Source: Bacillus sp. FJAT-29937 (lineage in GTDB: Bacteria; Bacillota; Bacilli; Bacillales; Cytobacillaceae). From it: a DNA stretch of 64,000 bases. The notes under the pieces are model-generated. The model was not told the DNA's origin. It ran no database searches and was given only the letters and a program-made list of their open reading frames with translations. The stretch lies in assembly GCF_001509555.1 (NCBI RefSeq), contig NZ_LMAS01000001.1, positions 280,971 through 344,970 on the forward strand. The letters run 5' to 3'. A program made the translations under genes and the position numbers. Shown here one piece after another: positions 36,076 through 45,188 of this stretch; position 1 is the first letter of the stretch; the number at the start of each line of letters is the position of its first letter.

Positions 36076-36957
36076 TTATCCAAAATAATATTTGGAAATC
36101 AAATGAATGAACTCTTGCTCAAGTTCCCCTTTCCTTTTTACAATAACAAAAGTGGAAACAGTAGGAAGTGTAAACAGATCGAAATGTGGTTGCATTAGTT
36201 TTCCTTCTATTAACTCACGCCTTATAATTGAATGCGGCAAAAAAGAGATGCCGAGGCCTTCCTGAATAAATCGTTTCACAATATGGGCTTGTGTCACTTT
36301 CATCGTTCGAATACGCTTTACATGTTTGTTCAGCTGATTAAGCAAGCTATCCCAATATTCGGGATGATGGTGGGTGAATAGATAGTCTTCCTGTAATATC
36401 TCCAATGTGTCAATCGGCGGTCCACTTTCATCATCATATGTATCAGGTGAAATGACGAATAGTATGGGGTCATTATAAATTCGTATCGACTCGATATTCT
36501 TAAATTTAGCATCTAATGCTGAAATACCCAAATGCACGTCCCCGTTTTCGACAAGTTGTTCAATATTCACTGATTCTTCTACTCGGATGCTGATTTCAAC
36601 GTCAGGATGACTCTCCATAAACGTCCGCAATATATATGGCAATATCGTTTCGGCCATAAGTGGTGAAATAGCTATAGTCCAGATTTTACGAAATCCTTGT
36701 GCATATGTATGAATTCGATTGACACTCTGTTCCATCCCTTCAACAAGTTGCTTTGCTTCTTTATAAAATAGTTTTCCTACATCGGTCAATGCGACGCGGT
36801 TCTTCACCCGCTCAAAAAGCTTTGCCCCAAGATATTCTTCTAATAACCGGATATGAACGGTCACACTTGGTTGAGAGATGATTAGTTTTTCCGATGCTTG
36901 ACGAAAATTAGCCGTTTCAGCTGCAACAATAAATGTTTTCAACCACTGAAGTTCCAC
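36076..36957 (-). CDS. citR: LysR-type regulator CitR
   Basis: A 293-residue LysR regulator: N-terminal winged helix with FRQASEKLIISQPSVTVHIR (recognition helix about 18-40) and an effector-binding domain from about residue 90. It is divergent from citrate synthase citA with 107 bases between, the same arrangement as B. subtilis citR-citA, where CitR represses citA and itself. Assignment rests on family and context. Confidence 0.85.
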   Translation of the reverse strand: MELQWLKTFIVAAETANFRQASEKLIISQPSVTVHIRLLEEYLGAKLFERVKNRVALTDVGKLFYKEAKQLVEGMEQSVNRIHTYAQGFRKIWTIAISPLMAETILPYILRTFMESHPDVEISIRVEESVNIEQLVENGDVHLGISALDAKFKNIESIRIYNDPILFVISPDTYDDESGPPIDTLEILQEDYLFTHHHPEYWDSLLNQLNKHVKRIRTMKVTQAHIVKRFIQEGLGISFLPHSIIRRELIEGKLMQPHFDLFTLPTVSTFVIVKRKGELEQEFIHLISKYYFG

Positions 36958-37064
36958 AAAACTCCTCCTTGCGTAATTAAAAAAATTAATCGTTTCAATA
37001 TAAAATATTTAATTTCTATAATCATATAACGCCGATATAATAAAGAAAAGAAGGAGGAGTCAGA
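36958..37064. promoter_or_regulatory. Divergent citR-citA promoter region
   Basis: 107 bp, AT-rich. TATAATAAAG precedes the citA ribosome site AGAAGGAGGAG. The CitR operator is expected here; I do not fix its limits. Confidence 0.55.
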
Positions 37065-38168
37065 ATGTTTAAAAAAGGATTAAAAGATGTTGTGGCTGTT
37101 CAGACAAATATAGCTTCTGTCGAAGGTGAGATAGGAGAATTACGCTATAGAGGTATTTTAATAGACGAACTTATCCCATTTCATACGTTTGAAGAAATTG
37201 CCTATTTTATTTGGCATGGGGTGTTACCAGATAAAAGTGATCTCAAACATTTAGAAATTAAACTAATGAATGGAAGACAGTTACCTCACCATGTTCGAGA
37301 AATCCTCGAAGCTTTGCCAGCAGAAATACCATTGATGGATGCGATGCGTACAGCTATTTCCGCGTTTGCACATGCTAGTTTTTCAAATGAACCGATCGAA
37401 GAGCAAGCCATTATACTCACTGCTGCCCTTCCAGTAATCATAGCTATACATTACCGAAAACAAAATGGGTTACCTCCAATCAACCCTAATCCTAATTTAT
37501 CACATATAGCGAATTACTTATGGATGTTAAATGGGAAGCTTCCAGATCACTTACATGTTGAGGCACTTGAAACCTATTTGAAATTAACAATGGAGCACGG
37601 ATTGAATGCAGCTACATTCGCTGCGCGTGTGACCATTTCAACCGAATCAGATTTAGCCGCAGCAATCACTTCTGCCATCGGTACAATGAAAGGTCCTCTA
37701 CATGGAGGGGCACCTTCCGGAGTGATTGACCTACTTGAGGAAATTGGAGAACAGGAAAAAATCAAAACTGTTATAGAAGAAAAGCTTCAAAACGGGAAAA
37801 AAATAATGGGATTCGGTCATAGAATCTATAAGACAGAAGATCCACGGTCCATTCTTTTGAGAGAAAAATGTACCAGTATGCACGGAAAAGATGAATGGTT
37901 AGACTTAGCAACTGTTGCTGAAAAGGAAATCATTGATTTACTCGCACAGCATAAACCTGACCGTAAGCTATATACAAACGTTGAGTATTATGCAGCTGCC
38001 ATTATGCGTTCTATTGAAATGCCACCAGAACTGTTTACACCGACTTTCAGTGTTGCTCGAATGATTGGCTGGACTGCCCATACCATAGAACAGCTGCGAG
38101 ATAATTCAATTTTCCGCCCTCAATCGGAATATATTGGATACGAAAAAACGCGCAGGGCGGATGCATAG
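37065..38168 (+). CDS. citA: Citrate synthase CitA
   Basis: A 367-residue citrate synthase that condenses oxaloacetate and acetyl-CoA. Catalytic features: SSAIG... as AITSAIGTMKGPLHGGAPSG with the His of GPLHGG (about 211), the second His in GFGHRIYKTEDPR (about 250) and Asp/Glu in SVARMIGWTAHTIEQ. The length is that of short Bacillus CitA. It pairs with divergent citR, so it is the minor, glucose-sensitive enzyme and not CitZ, which usually lies in citZ-icd-mdh. AGGAGGAG precedes the ATG. Confidence 0.93.
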   Translation: MFKKGLKDVVAVQTNIASVEGEIGELRYRGILIDELIPFHTFEEIAYFIWHGVLPDKSDLKHLEIKLMNGRQLPHHVREILEALPAEIPLMDAMRTAISAFAHASFSNEPIEEQAIILTAALPVIIAIHYRKQNGLPPINPNPNLSHIANYLWMLNGKLPDHLHVEALETYLKLTMEHGLNAATFAARVTISTESDLAAAITSAIGTMKGPLHGGAPSGVIDLLEEIGEQEKIKTVIEEKLQNGKKIMGFGHRIYKTEDPRSILLREKCTSMHGKDEWLDLATVAEKEIIDLLAQHKPDRKLYTNVEYYAAAIMRSIEMPPELFTPTFSVARMIGWTAHTIEQLRDNSIFRPQSEYIGYEKTRRADA

Positions 38169-38372
38169 TCCCTGCGTTCTTTAATGGAATATGGCCGCAC
38201 AGTTTATCTCCAAAAAGAAAAGCGTGTTTTTGAAAAAGGATTGATCAATACAGGCTTATAAATTATTCAATTATGCGCCTAATACTTTACTGTTTGTTTT
38301 TTTCGTAATGTGAGTATAAAAATTTTAAAATATAACCTTACTAAATGTTTTTAAAAACCCCTATTGAAAAAT

Positions 38373-38558
38373 AAACGGAGAAATTCCGCTTAAGTTGGGA
38401 AATACACATATTTCCCTAAAAATAAAGGTGCTATTTCCGTTTATTTGTTCCAAATCGTTGGATTTTAACTTAATTTGACTGCTTAGTCGGAAAACTTCCG
38501 CTTATTTCTGTCTTTTTGTCACAACTTTATACATTAGCCGGAAATTCTCCGCCTATTA
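38373..38558. repeat. Cluster of CGGA-N-TTCCG palindromic repeats
   Basis: Within the 548-bp gap between citA and hmgA. Three direct copies of a unit of about 22 bp: ACGGAGAAATTCCGCTTAAG (38375 on), TCGGAAAACTTCCGCTTATT (38487 on) and CCGGAAATTCTCCGCCTATT (38538 on). A degenerate copy on the other strand spans about 38425-38445. The rest of the gap (38169-38716) is AT-rich with no gene. Confidence 0.6.
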
Positions 38559-38645
38559 AATCTCTAACTATTCTTTTTTTCCCTTCCAATAGTGTTTCCC
38601 GCTATTTTTCTCACGTTTCTTAACATGAATTTTTGAAAAGAACAT

Positions 38646-38694
38646 AAAAATCCCAACAATCTTTTAAGCAATAAAAGATTAGTCGGGATTTTTT
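38646..38694 (-). terminator. Terminator after hmgA
   Basis: AAAAATCCC pairs with GGGATTTTT, with an inner AATCTTTTA/TAAAAGATT stem; it ends the tyrosine catabolic operon. Confidence 0.88.
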
Positions 38695-38716
38695 GTGTGG
38701 GTTATATTGTTGTAGA

Positions 38717-39868
38717 TTAAACCCAAGTATACATATATTTCGCATCTTCAATGGCTAAAGCTTGTTTCACCACTCGAAGGGGTTTAAACGTATCAATCAT
38801 GACCGCCAGCTCTAATGTTTCTTTTTTCCCGATACTCGCTTCAGTCGTCCCTGGATGAGGCCCATGTGGAATCCCGCTCGGATGCAGAGTAATCGATTCC
38901 TTATTAATCCCCTTCCTGCTCATGAAATTCCCTTCTACATAGTAAAGCAATTCATCACTATTCACATTGCTATGATAATAAGGGGCGGGAATGGCTTCAG
39001 GATGATAGTCAAATAATCTTGGCACGAAGGAGCAGACAACAAAATTATGCCCTTCAAACGTTTGGTGTACAGGCGGCGGCTGATGCACTCTGCCGGTTAT
39101 CGGCTCGAAATCTTCTATATTAAATACCCAAGGATAAAGATATCCATCCCATCCAACGACATCTAATGGGTGATGATTTAATATATGGGAATGCAGATAG
39201 CCTCTTGTCTTCGTAATAACTTCGTATTCTCCCTTTTCGTCGAAAGTCGCTAAAGTTTCCGGTCCCCGAATGTCCCGCTCACAAAATGGACTATGCTCTA
39301 GTAATTGGCCAAATTCATTTCGGTATCTTCGCGGAGAAACAATTTGGCTAAATGATTCCACAATCAATGCCTTCGTCTCTTCATTCCCATCCGGTATGAC
39401 ACGATAAATGGTACCGATGGGAATCATCACATAATCTCCCGGACGATAGGTAATTGTGCCAAACATTGTCTCAATAACCCCAGTGCCGTAATGAATAAAA
39501 AGCATCTCATCCCCATCGCCATTCCGGTAAAAACTTTTCATCGGCTGATTTATTTTTGCTGTGCCAATGAGCAAATCATCATTCCCCAATAAATATTCTC
39601 TCGCTTTTAGCGCATCCCCTTTTTTCTGAATCTTATCTGTCATTAAATGCCTGTGCTTTAAAGCCGCTTGGTCTTCATACTCAGGCAAATACTTGCCGAT
39701 TAGTTCCGAACGGAGTACTTCTGTTGGCAAGTAATGATGATAAAGAATCGATTGTGTTCCGGAAAAGCCTTTCGTACCCATTACTTGCTCTCGAAAAAGA
39801 CTGCTGTCTCCCTTTTTAAACTGCGTGTGGCGCTTGTGAGGGATTTTCCCCATCTGCCGGTAAAACAT
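38717..39868 (-). CDS. hmgA: Homogentisate 1,2-dioxygenase
   Basis: A 383-residue cupin dioxygenase that opens the ring of homogentisate to maleylacetoacetate in tyrosine breakdown. Iron-ligand region: PAPYYHSNVNSDELLYYVEG has the His and Glu, and GIPHGPHPG the second His. The length is that of the Bacillus-type enzyme, shorter than human HGD. The start lies 14 bases after the fumarylacetoacetase gene, so they form one operon. GCGAGGTGGAAGA precedes the ATG. Confidence 0.9.
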   Translation of the reverse strand: MFYRQMGKIPHKRHTQFKKGDSSLFREQVMGTKGFSGTQSILYHHYLPTEVLRSELIGKYLPEYEDQAALKHRHLMTDKIQKKGDALKAREYLLGNDDLLIGTAKINQPMKSFYRNGDGDEMLFIHYGTGVIETMFGTITYRPGDYVMIPIGTIYRVIPDGNEETKALIVESFSQIVSPRRYRNEFGQLLEHSPFCERDIRGPETLATFDEKGEYEVITKTRGYLHSHILNHHPLDVVGWDGYLYPWVFNIEDFEPITGRVHQPPPVHQTFEGHNFVVCSFVPRLFDYHPEAIPAPYYHSNVNSDELLYYVEGNFMSRKGINKESITLHPSGIPHGPHPGTTEASIGKKETLELAVMIDTFKPLRVVKQALAIEDAKYMYTWV

Positions 39869-39882
39869 TCTTCCACCTCGCT

Positions 39883-40791
39883 TCAGCTGACTGTATTTTT
39901 TAAAGAACCGAGTGCGGTTATTTCAAGTTCAACTTCATCACCAAGCTCCAGCCAACGGTGGATATCTGTTCCGAGCTCTAATATACAGCCGCTTCCCACC
40001 GTACCAGAACCAATTAAGTCACCGGGGTATAAAGTTACTCCGTCTGATGCCCTCTCAATCATTTCAGCAAATGAATAATATAGATCACTCATATTCCCTT
40101 CTGAAAGCAGAACATTATTCACTTTTGCGGTCATCGTCAAGTCATAGCCATTTTCAACTCGGTACTTTTCCAATTCATCCTTTGTCACAATATAAGGTCC
40201 TACTGATGTCGCAAAATCTTTTCCTTTCGCGGGGCCAAGTCCGACCTTCATTTCTTTCCTCTGAATGTCTCGCGCACTCCAGTCGTTCAAAATGCAATAG
40301 CCAAAAATATAATCGTCCGCATTCTCTGCCTTAATGTCCATTCCTTCCTTGCCAATCACGCAAGCGATTTCCAATTCATAATCAAGCCAATGGCAATGTT
40401 TTGGTCTGCTGATCGTTTCATTCGGGCCTTTAATCGCTAGATGATTCGAAAAGTAAAAGACGGGAATGTCATACCATTCTTGAATCATTTCTAAACCACG
40501 ATTTTCTCTAGCAGTTTTTACATGTTCCTCAAAGGCATAAAAATCTCGAAAGCTTTTCGGGTTCGGCAGCGGCGCCTTAAGTAAAACTTTATCAATGGGG
40601 TATACGCCATATTCTGTAATGGATAGTGTAGAAATATAGTTTAGAAAAAAAGTTTGGTTTTCAAGAAAAGAAAACATATCTTTTGGCAGTACACCATTTG
40701 AAGCTTTATGCATATCAATTACATGGCTATGATCTATCATCCAGCCTGCTCTAATAGAACCGTCCTCTTTTTGAAAGGTTACAAATTTCAT
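39883..40791 (-). CDS. Fumarylacetoacetate hydrolase-family protein
   Basis: A 302-residue FAH-family hydrolase. Metal ligands: Asp/Glu in HWLDYELEIACVIG and the GYCILNDWSARDIQ block, and then KDFATSVGPYIV. In this operon it most simply cleaves the ring-opened product of homogentisate to fumarate and acetoacetate. No maleylacetoacetate isomerase is seen; either it is elsewhere or this enzyme accepts the maleyl form. Between the flavin reductase (4 bases) and hmgA (14 bases). Confidence 0.85.
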   Translation of the reverse strand: MKFVTFQKEDGSIRAGWMIDHSHVIDMHKASNGVLPKDMFSFLENQTFFLNYISTLSITEYGVYPIDKVLLKAPLPNPKSFRDFYAFEEHVKTARENRGLEMIQEWYDIPVFYFSNHLAIKGPNETISRPKHCHWLDYELEIACVIGKEGMDIKAENADDYIFGYCILNDWSARDIQRKEMKVGLGPAKGKDFATSVGPYIVTKDELEKYRVENGYDLTMTAKVNNVLLSEGNMSDLYYSFAEMIERASDGVTLYPGDLIGSGTVGSGCILELGTDIHRWLELGDEVELEITALGSLKNTVS

Positions 40792-40795
40792 ATCA

Positions 40796-41416
40796 TCACC
40801 CTGGATTTATTTTTCGAATTAATTCAAACGTGTCCGCCATTGGCTTCGTATACATTTGACCTGCAAGCCGGCCAATAGGCTTTAATTTTTCTGAATTAAT
40901 TCTTCCTTTTTCATAGAGTTCATCAGCAACATGAACATGTTCAACCTTTCCAATGACTAGGCTCCCGGCTCCTGCCTGTTCGCCAAAGTGAAGAGCTTCG
41001 TATAGCGTACATTCGAGGTGGACCTTGGATTCTCCTATTCTAGGAGGCTTTACCGTAAGGCTTTTTAATTTCGTAAGGCCCGCTACTTCTAATTCATCAA
41101 TCTCAGGTGGAAACTCACCTGCACAAATATTCATCTGTTCCACAAAATCTTCGCTCACAATATTAATGACAAATTCTTTTGTTGCTTCTATATTTGTAAG
41201 GGTATCCTTTTTTGCTCCATCAGTACCTCTTCTCATGGGTGAGAAGCAGATTAGCAAGGGATTTGCACAGATTGCCGTGAAGAAGCTAAAGGGTGCTGCA
41301 TTGACAACCCCTTGTTTATCTATCGTTGTAACAAAAGCAATGGGGCGCGGCAAAATAGAACCGACTAATAGCTTATATGCCTCTCTCCATTCAAGATTCC
41401 CTGGCGATATTTCCAT
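40796..41416 (-). CDS. Flavin reductase-family protein
   Basis: A 206-residue FMN-binding split-barrel protein. SILPRPIAFVTTIDKQGVVN with NAAPFSFFTAICANPLL is the flavin reductase/HpaC-like signature. ATG 41416 is chosen after GGTGTGAGG; the frame extends to 41431. The start overlaps the aminotransferase end by 26 bases, so it belongs to the tyrosine operon. The partner monooxygenase is not obvious; it may reduce a reactive intermediate or supply FMNH2. Confidence 0.8.
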   Translation of the reverse strand: MEISPGNLEWREAYKLLVGSILPRPIAFVTTIDKQGVVNAAPFSFFTAICANPLLICFSPMRRGTDGAKKDTLTNIEATKEFVINIVSEDFVEQMNICAGEFPPEIDELEVAGLTKLKSLTVKPPRIGESKVHLECTLYEALHFGEQAGAGSLVIGKVEHVHVADELYEKGRINSEKLKPIGRLAGQMYTKPMADTFELIRKINPG

Positions 41417-42512
41417 CCTCACACCGCCCATCTTTTACAATTTGGTAAAGGGCTTGAAGGAAGGCTTCATTATCAGCCCTATTACCTAAAGTGATTCTAA
41501 ATGCATCAGCATAGCCGCTGAGCTTCGTCGGCCTTATAAGAAATCCTTTAGAAATCAGCTCTTTTGACAACGAATACTTGCTATAAACATATAGAAAATT
41601 TGCTTCGGATGGGAAAAATTCTAATTCTAATTTTCTCAGCTGAGCTGAGAAAAAAATCCTTTCCGCTGCGTTTTTCTCGGTACATTCTGTGATAAACTCT
41701 TGGTCTTCAAGCGCCTGAGCAGCTGCAGCTTGTGCCAACTGATTTACATTAAACACTTCTTTCACTTTTTGAAGTTCTTTTACAATGTCGGTATGCATCA
41801 TTCCGTACCCAACACGCAGTCCGGCTAGCCCATATATTTTCGAAAAGGTTCTTAAAGCGATTAAATTCGTATGACTACTCAGAAGGGGAATGGATTGCAA
41901 ATATTGCTCGGATGTTACATATTCGCAATAAGCCTCATCCAGAACGATAAGGATATGTTCTGGGATATTTTCAATAAAGTCATTCAATTCTTCTTTTCCT
42001 ACAATCGTTCCCGTAGGATTATTAGGATTGCAAATAAAGATCATTTTCGTTCTTTGTGTAATCCGTTCAAGCATAGCTGATAAATGATGAACTCCGTTTG
42101 CTAAAGGGACCTTGACCGCTGTCCCGCCTTCTATGACAACATTCGTTTCATATCGTGGAAAGGTGATATCGGCCATTATAGCCTCATCACCTTTATTGAT
42201 ATAAGCCCGGGTAAGAAGTCTAATGATTTCGTCAGATCCGTTCCCGGCAATAAACTGTTCCTCCTTAAGATGGTAAAAGTTTGCAAGCCTGCTTACTAAC
42301 TCTGAAGTATTGCCGTCCGGATATAAATGCAGCGTTTGCAGATGCTGTTGAATAGCCTCTTTTACCGTTGGCGCGCACCCATAAATGTTTTCATTATCCG
42401 ACATTTTCCACACTCTATTAAGATTGTATTTCTCTTTTATTTCCTCTGGCGAAAGTCCAAGGGGGTATGATTTAAGTTCTTCCAGTATACTTTTTGTTTG
42501 GATTTTAACCAT
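41391..42512 (-). CDS. HisC-like aminotransferase, probably aromatic
   Basis: A 373-residue fold-type I PLP aminotransferase of the histidinol-phosphate/aromatic group: NGSDEIIRLL, ICNPNNPTGTIVG, VLDEAYCEY, and RTFSKIYGLAGLRVGY with the PLP lysine. Its place just after the HPPD gene suggests it makes 4-hydroxyphenylpyruvate from tyrosine (or phenylpyruvate from phenylalanine). ATG at 42512 chosen; the frame is open to 42587 but would overlap hppD. A his operon role cannot be excluded, since HisC and aromatic aminotransferases overlap in activity. Confidence 0.82.
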   Translation of the reverse strand: MVKIQTKSILEELKSYPLGLSPEEIKEKYNLNRVWKMSDNENIYGCAPTVKEAIQQHLQTLHLYPDGNTSELVSRLANFYHLKEEQFIAGNGSDEIIRLLTRAYINKGDEAIMADITFPRYETNVVIEGGTAVKVPLANGVHHLSAMLERITQRTKMIFICNPNNPTGTIVGKEELNDFIENIPEHILIVLDEAYCEYVTSEQYLQSIPLLSSHTNLIALRTFSKIYGLAGLRVGYGMMHTDIVKELQKVKEVFNVNQLAQAAAAQALEDQEFITECTEKNAAERIFFSAQLRKLELEFFPSEANFLYVYSKYSLSKELISKGFLIRPTKLSGYADAFRITLGNRADNEAFLQALYQIVKDGRCEDGNIARES

Positions 42513-42516
42513 ATAA

Positions 42517-43635
42517 TTATAGATTTCCCCTTCTGGCCTGTTCTCGCTCAATGGATTCAAATAAAGCTTTGAAATTCCCTTCCCCAAACCCTCTTGCCCC
42601 TTTACGCTGGATCACTTCGATAAACAATGTCGGACGATCAACAACTGGCTTCGTAAAGATTTGCAGTAAATAACCTTCGTCATCACGATCTACTAAAATA
42701 CTTAATTCTTTCAGCTTTTCAATTTCTTCATCAATTTTGCCGACACGCTTTGATAAAGCCTCATCATAATAAGCGGAAGGTGTATTTAAAAACTCTACTC
42801 CATTTTTGCGAAGGATGCTGACTGTACTAACAATATCCTCTGTAAGAAGCGCCAAATGCTGAACACCTGGTCCATTGTAAAATTCCAGATACTCTTCAAT
42901 TTGCGATTTGCGCTTCCCTTCAGCAGGCTCGTTGATCGGGAATTTAATTCGGCCGCCATTGTGCATGACCTTTGACATCAGTGCAGAATACTCCGTACTA
43001 ATATCTTTGTCCGTGAAGTGTGTCATCTCTTTGAAGCCCATAACATTTGCATAGTAGTTAACCCACTCTTCCATCCTTTCCACATTGCCGACCACATGAT
43101 CAATCCCGATAAAACCTGCATCTTCAATTGGTATATTCATTTCATATGGCTCATAGCCTGGCATGAAAACACCTTTATAGTTATTCCGTTCCACTAATGT
43201 GTGGATCGTATCTCCATAAGTTCCGATGACTGCCTTTTTAACTGTCCCGTGCTCATCTTTAATTTCGAACGGAGGCAAAATTTCAATTGCTCCTCTTGAA
43301 ACAGCTTCTTTATATGCTTTCTCCACATCATCTACTGTTAAAGCAATATCCTTTACTCCGTCTCCATGCTTCTTCACAAAAGAAGAGACTCTGCTCCCTT
43401 CAGTTAAGGAGCCCGTAATGACTAGACGAATTTTTCTTTGCTGAAGAACATAGGAAACGGTTTCTCTATTGCCTGTCTCCAATCCAGAATAGGCTACAGG
43501 TTTAAAGCCAAAGGCAGAACAAAAAAAGTAACAGGATTGTTTAGCGTTTCCTGTGTAAATTTCTAAATAATCAACTTCCTTAACTGGAAAAAAATCCTCC
43601 ACTTTCTGCTTGCTTTCCGTTATTTTTTCTTTCAT
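42517..43635 (-). CDS. hppD: 4-hydroxyphenylpyruvate dioxygenase
   Basis: A 372-residue vicinal-oxygen-chelate dioxygenase turning 4-hydroxyphenylpyruvate into homogentisate. Iron ligands: His in GIDHVVGNVERM (about 180), His in GVQHLALLTEDIV (about 260) and Glu in FIEVIQRKGARGFG (about 340). GFGEGNFKALFESIE is the conserved C-terminal gate helix. First gene of the tyrosine operon; a possible promoter, TTGAGA and TATAAA 16 bases apart, lies upstream on the minus strand. AGGGGGAGCT precedes the ATG. Confidence 0.95.
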   Translation of the reverse strand: MKEKITESKQKVEDFFPVKEVDYLEIYTGNAKQSCYFFCSAFGFKPVAYSGLETGNRETVSYVLQQRKIRLVITGSLTEGSRVSSFVKKHGDGVKDIALTVDDVEKAYKEAVSRGAIEILPPFEIKDEHGTVKKAVIGTYGDTIHTLVERNNYKGVFMPGYEPYEMNIPIEDAGFIGIDHVVGNVERMEEWVNYYANVMGFKEMTHFTDKDISTEYSALMSKVMHNGGRIKFPINEPAEGKRKSQIEEYLEFYNGPGVQHLALLTEDIVSTVSILRKNGVEFLNTPSAYYDEALSKRVGKIDEEIEKLKELSILVDRDDEGYLLQIFTKPVVDRPTLFIEVIQRKGARGFGEGNFKALFESIEREQARRGNL

Positions 43636-43757
43636 TCTAGCTCCCCCTAATTCGAAAAGTAATAATATTCTGAATTAATTTTATATGGATAGTGACAATG
43701 TTCTCAAGAGTACAGGTTAAAGCTATAATGCACATCTGCATTAAAGAAACATAAGAT

Positions 43758-45188
43758 TTAAACATTTATTTTTTTTCTTAAATTTGGCGGAAGATGAATG
43801 GCCTGATTTTTTATTGCTTCTACTGCCTCTAGGAACCCCTCATTTAAGCTTGGGTGCGGGTAAAGCGGGAACAGCAAATCCTCATCTCTCGCCCCCATTT
43901 CAAGCGAGAATACTCCGCTGGAAATCAACTCAACTGCCCCGTACCCAATGATGTGCACTCCGAGTAAAAGATGATTATCTTTATCAAAAACCACTTTAAT
44001 CAATCCATCTTTTTTTCCAAGGATGGCTGCATAGCCATTTCCTGATAGCGGAAATTGCGCTGTTTCAACTGAGTGCCCTTGCTCAATAGCTTCTTCCTCA
44101 GTTAAACCTACATAAGCAATCGGTGGGCTAGTATGAGCTATGACTGGCAGAAAACGCAAATCTGCTTCAGCCTTTATATCTGTGATTGCTTCTGCAGCTG
44201 TCTTGCCCTGCTTAATGGCTTTAAGGGCTAAACTTGGTCCTTCCGTTACATCGCCAATGGCAAATATATGATTCTTAGAAGTACGGCATTCGTGATTAAC
44301 GACTATGAATCCGCTCTTTGTCGTTTCAACACCTATTCGATTTAATCCTAGATGATCCGTGTTTGGGACAGGGCTGCCGGAAATAAATAAATGTGAACCA
44401 GTTAATTCTTCTGTGCCTGTCTTATTTTTTATAACAATGGTTACTTGTTCATCCGTAGTATATGCTTCTAAAATAAAGTTGTTTTTAAGTACCCCAATCT
44501 GTTTTTTCTTTAATATTCGCATGAGCTCTCGGTTTATTGATGAATCAAACATGAAGTCATCCTGTTCGTTTATAAGCACAACTTCAGAACCAATAGCGTT
44601 ATAAGCCATCGCTATTTCTAAAGCAACATAGTCATGACCATAAACGAAAAGCTTTTCAGGCACGATTTCAAGATTAGTGATTGACCATGAATTTAGGAAT
44701 CTTTCATGATCAATTTGGATTCCTTCCGGTGGTTTTGGGGAGCTCCCTGTCGCGATAATTGCATGATTAAAACGATAAATATCATATTGATCCCCATTTT
44801 CAACACCAATCCGATCGTCAGAGAGAAAAAACGCCGATCCCTTTATGATTTCAATCTTATTCGCTTTACATAAAGTTAGGACACCATCTCGAAGCTGGTT
44901 AATCGTTTTATGTTTGTAAGCTTGGAGTTTATCCAAATTAAACATAATACTATCAATCTCAATTCCTAGTTGATCCATTTCCTTAAGGGATGCGTATTTA
45001 GCTGCGCCATGGGTCAACACTTTAGACGGGATACAGCCCTTATTTAGGCATACCCCTCCAAGCTCACCCTTTTCGATAAGGGTAACTGATTTCCCAAGCT
45101 GAGCAGCCCGAATAGCCGCATGATATCCTCCAGGTCCACCGCCAATAATGATTAAATCACGTTCGTGGGCAAGGTCGCCGACAACCAT
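43758..45188 (-). CDS. lpdA: Dihydrolipoyl dehydrogenase (E3) of the 2-oxoacid complex
   Basis: A 476-residue FAD flavoprotein that reoxidises the lipoyl group of E2 with NAD. GGGPGGYHAA is the FAD fold and GGVCLNKGCIPSK the redox disulfide (Cys47 and Cys52); the C-terminal dimer domain keeps YPHPSLNEGFLEAV with the base His. The ATG immediately follows the E2 stop. Last gene of E1a-E1b-E2-E3. A complex with its own E3 suggests a dedicated substrate. Confidence 0.93.
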   Translation of the reverse strand: MVVGDLAHERDLIIIGGGPGGYHAAIRAAQLGKSVTLIEKGELGGVCLNKGCIPSKVLTHGAAKYASLKEMDQLGIEIDSIMFNLDKLQAYKHKTINQLRDGVLTLCKANKIEIIKGSAFFLSDDRIGVENGDQYDIYRFNHAIIATGSSPKPPEGIQIDHERFLNSWSITNLEIVPEKLFVYGHDYVALEIAMAYNAIGSEVVLINEQDDFMFDSSINRELMRILKKKQIGVLKNNFILEAYTTDEQVTIVIKNKTGTEELTGSHLFISGSPVPNTDHLGLNRIGVETTKSGFIVVNHECRTSKNHIFAIGDVTEGPSLALKAIKQGKTAAEAITDIKAEADLRFLPVIAHTSPPIAYVGLTEEEAIEQGHSVETAQFPLSGNGYAAILGKKDGLIKVVFDKDNHLLLGVHIIGYGAVELISSGVFSLEMGARDEDLLFPLYPHPSLNEGFLEAVEAIKNQAIHLPPNLRKKINV

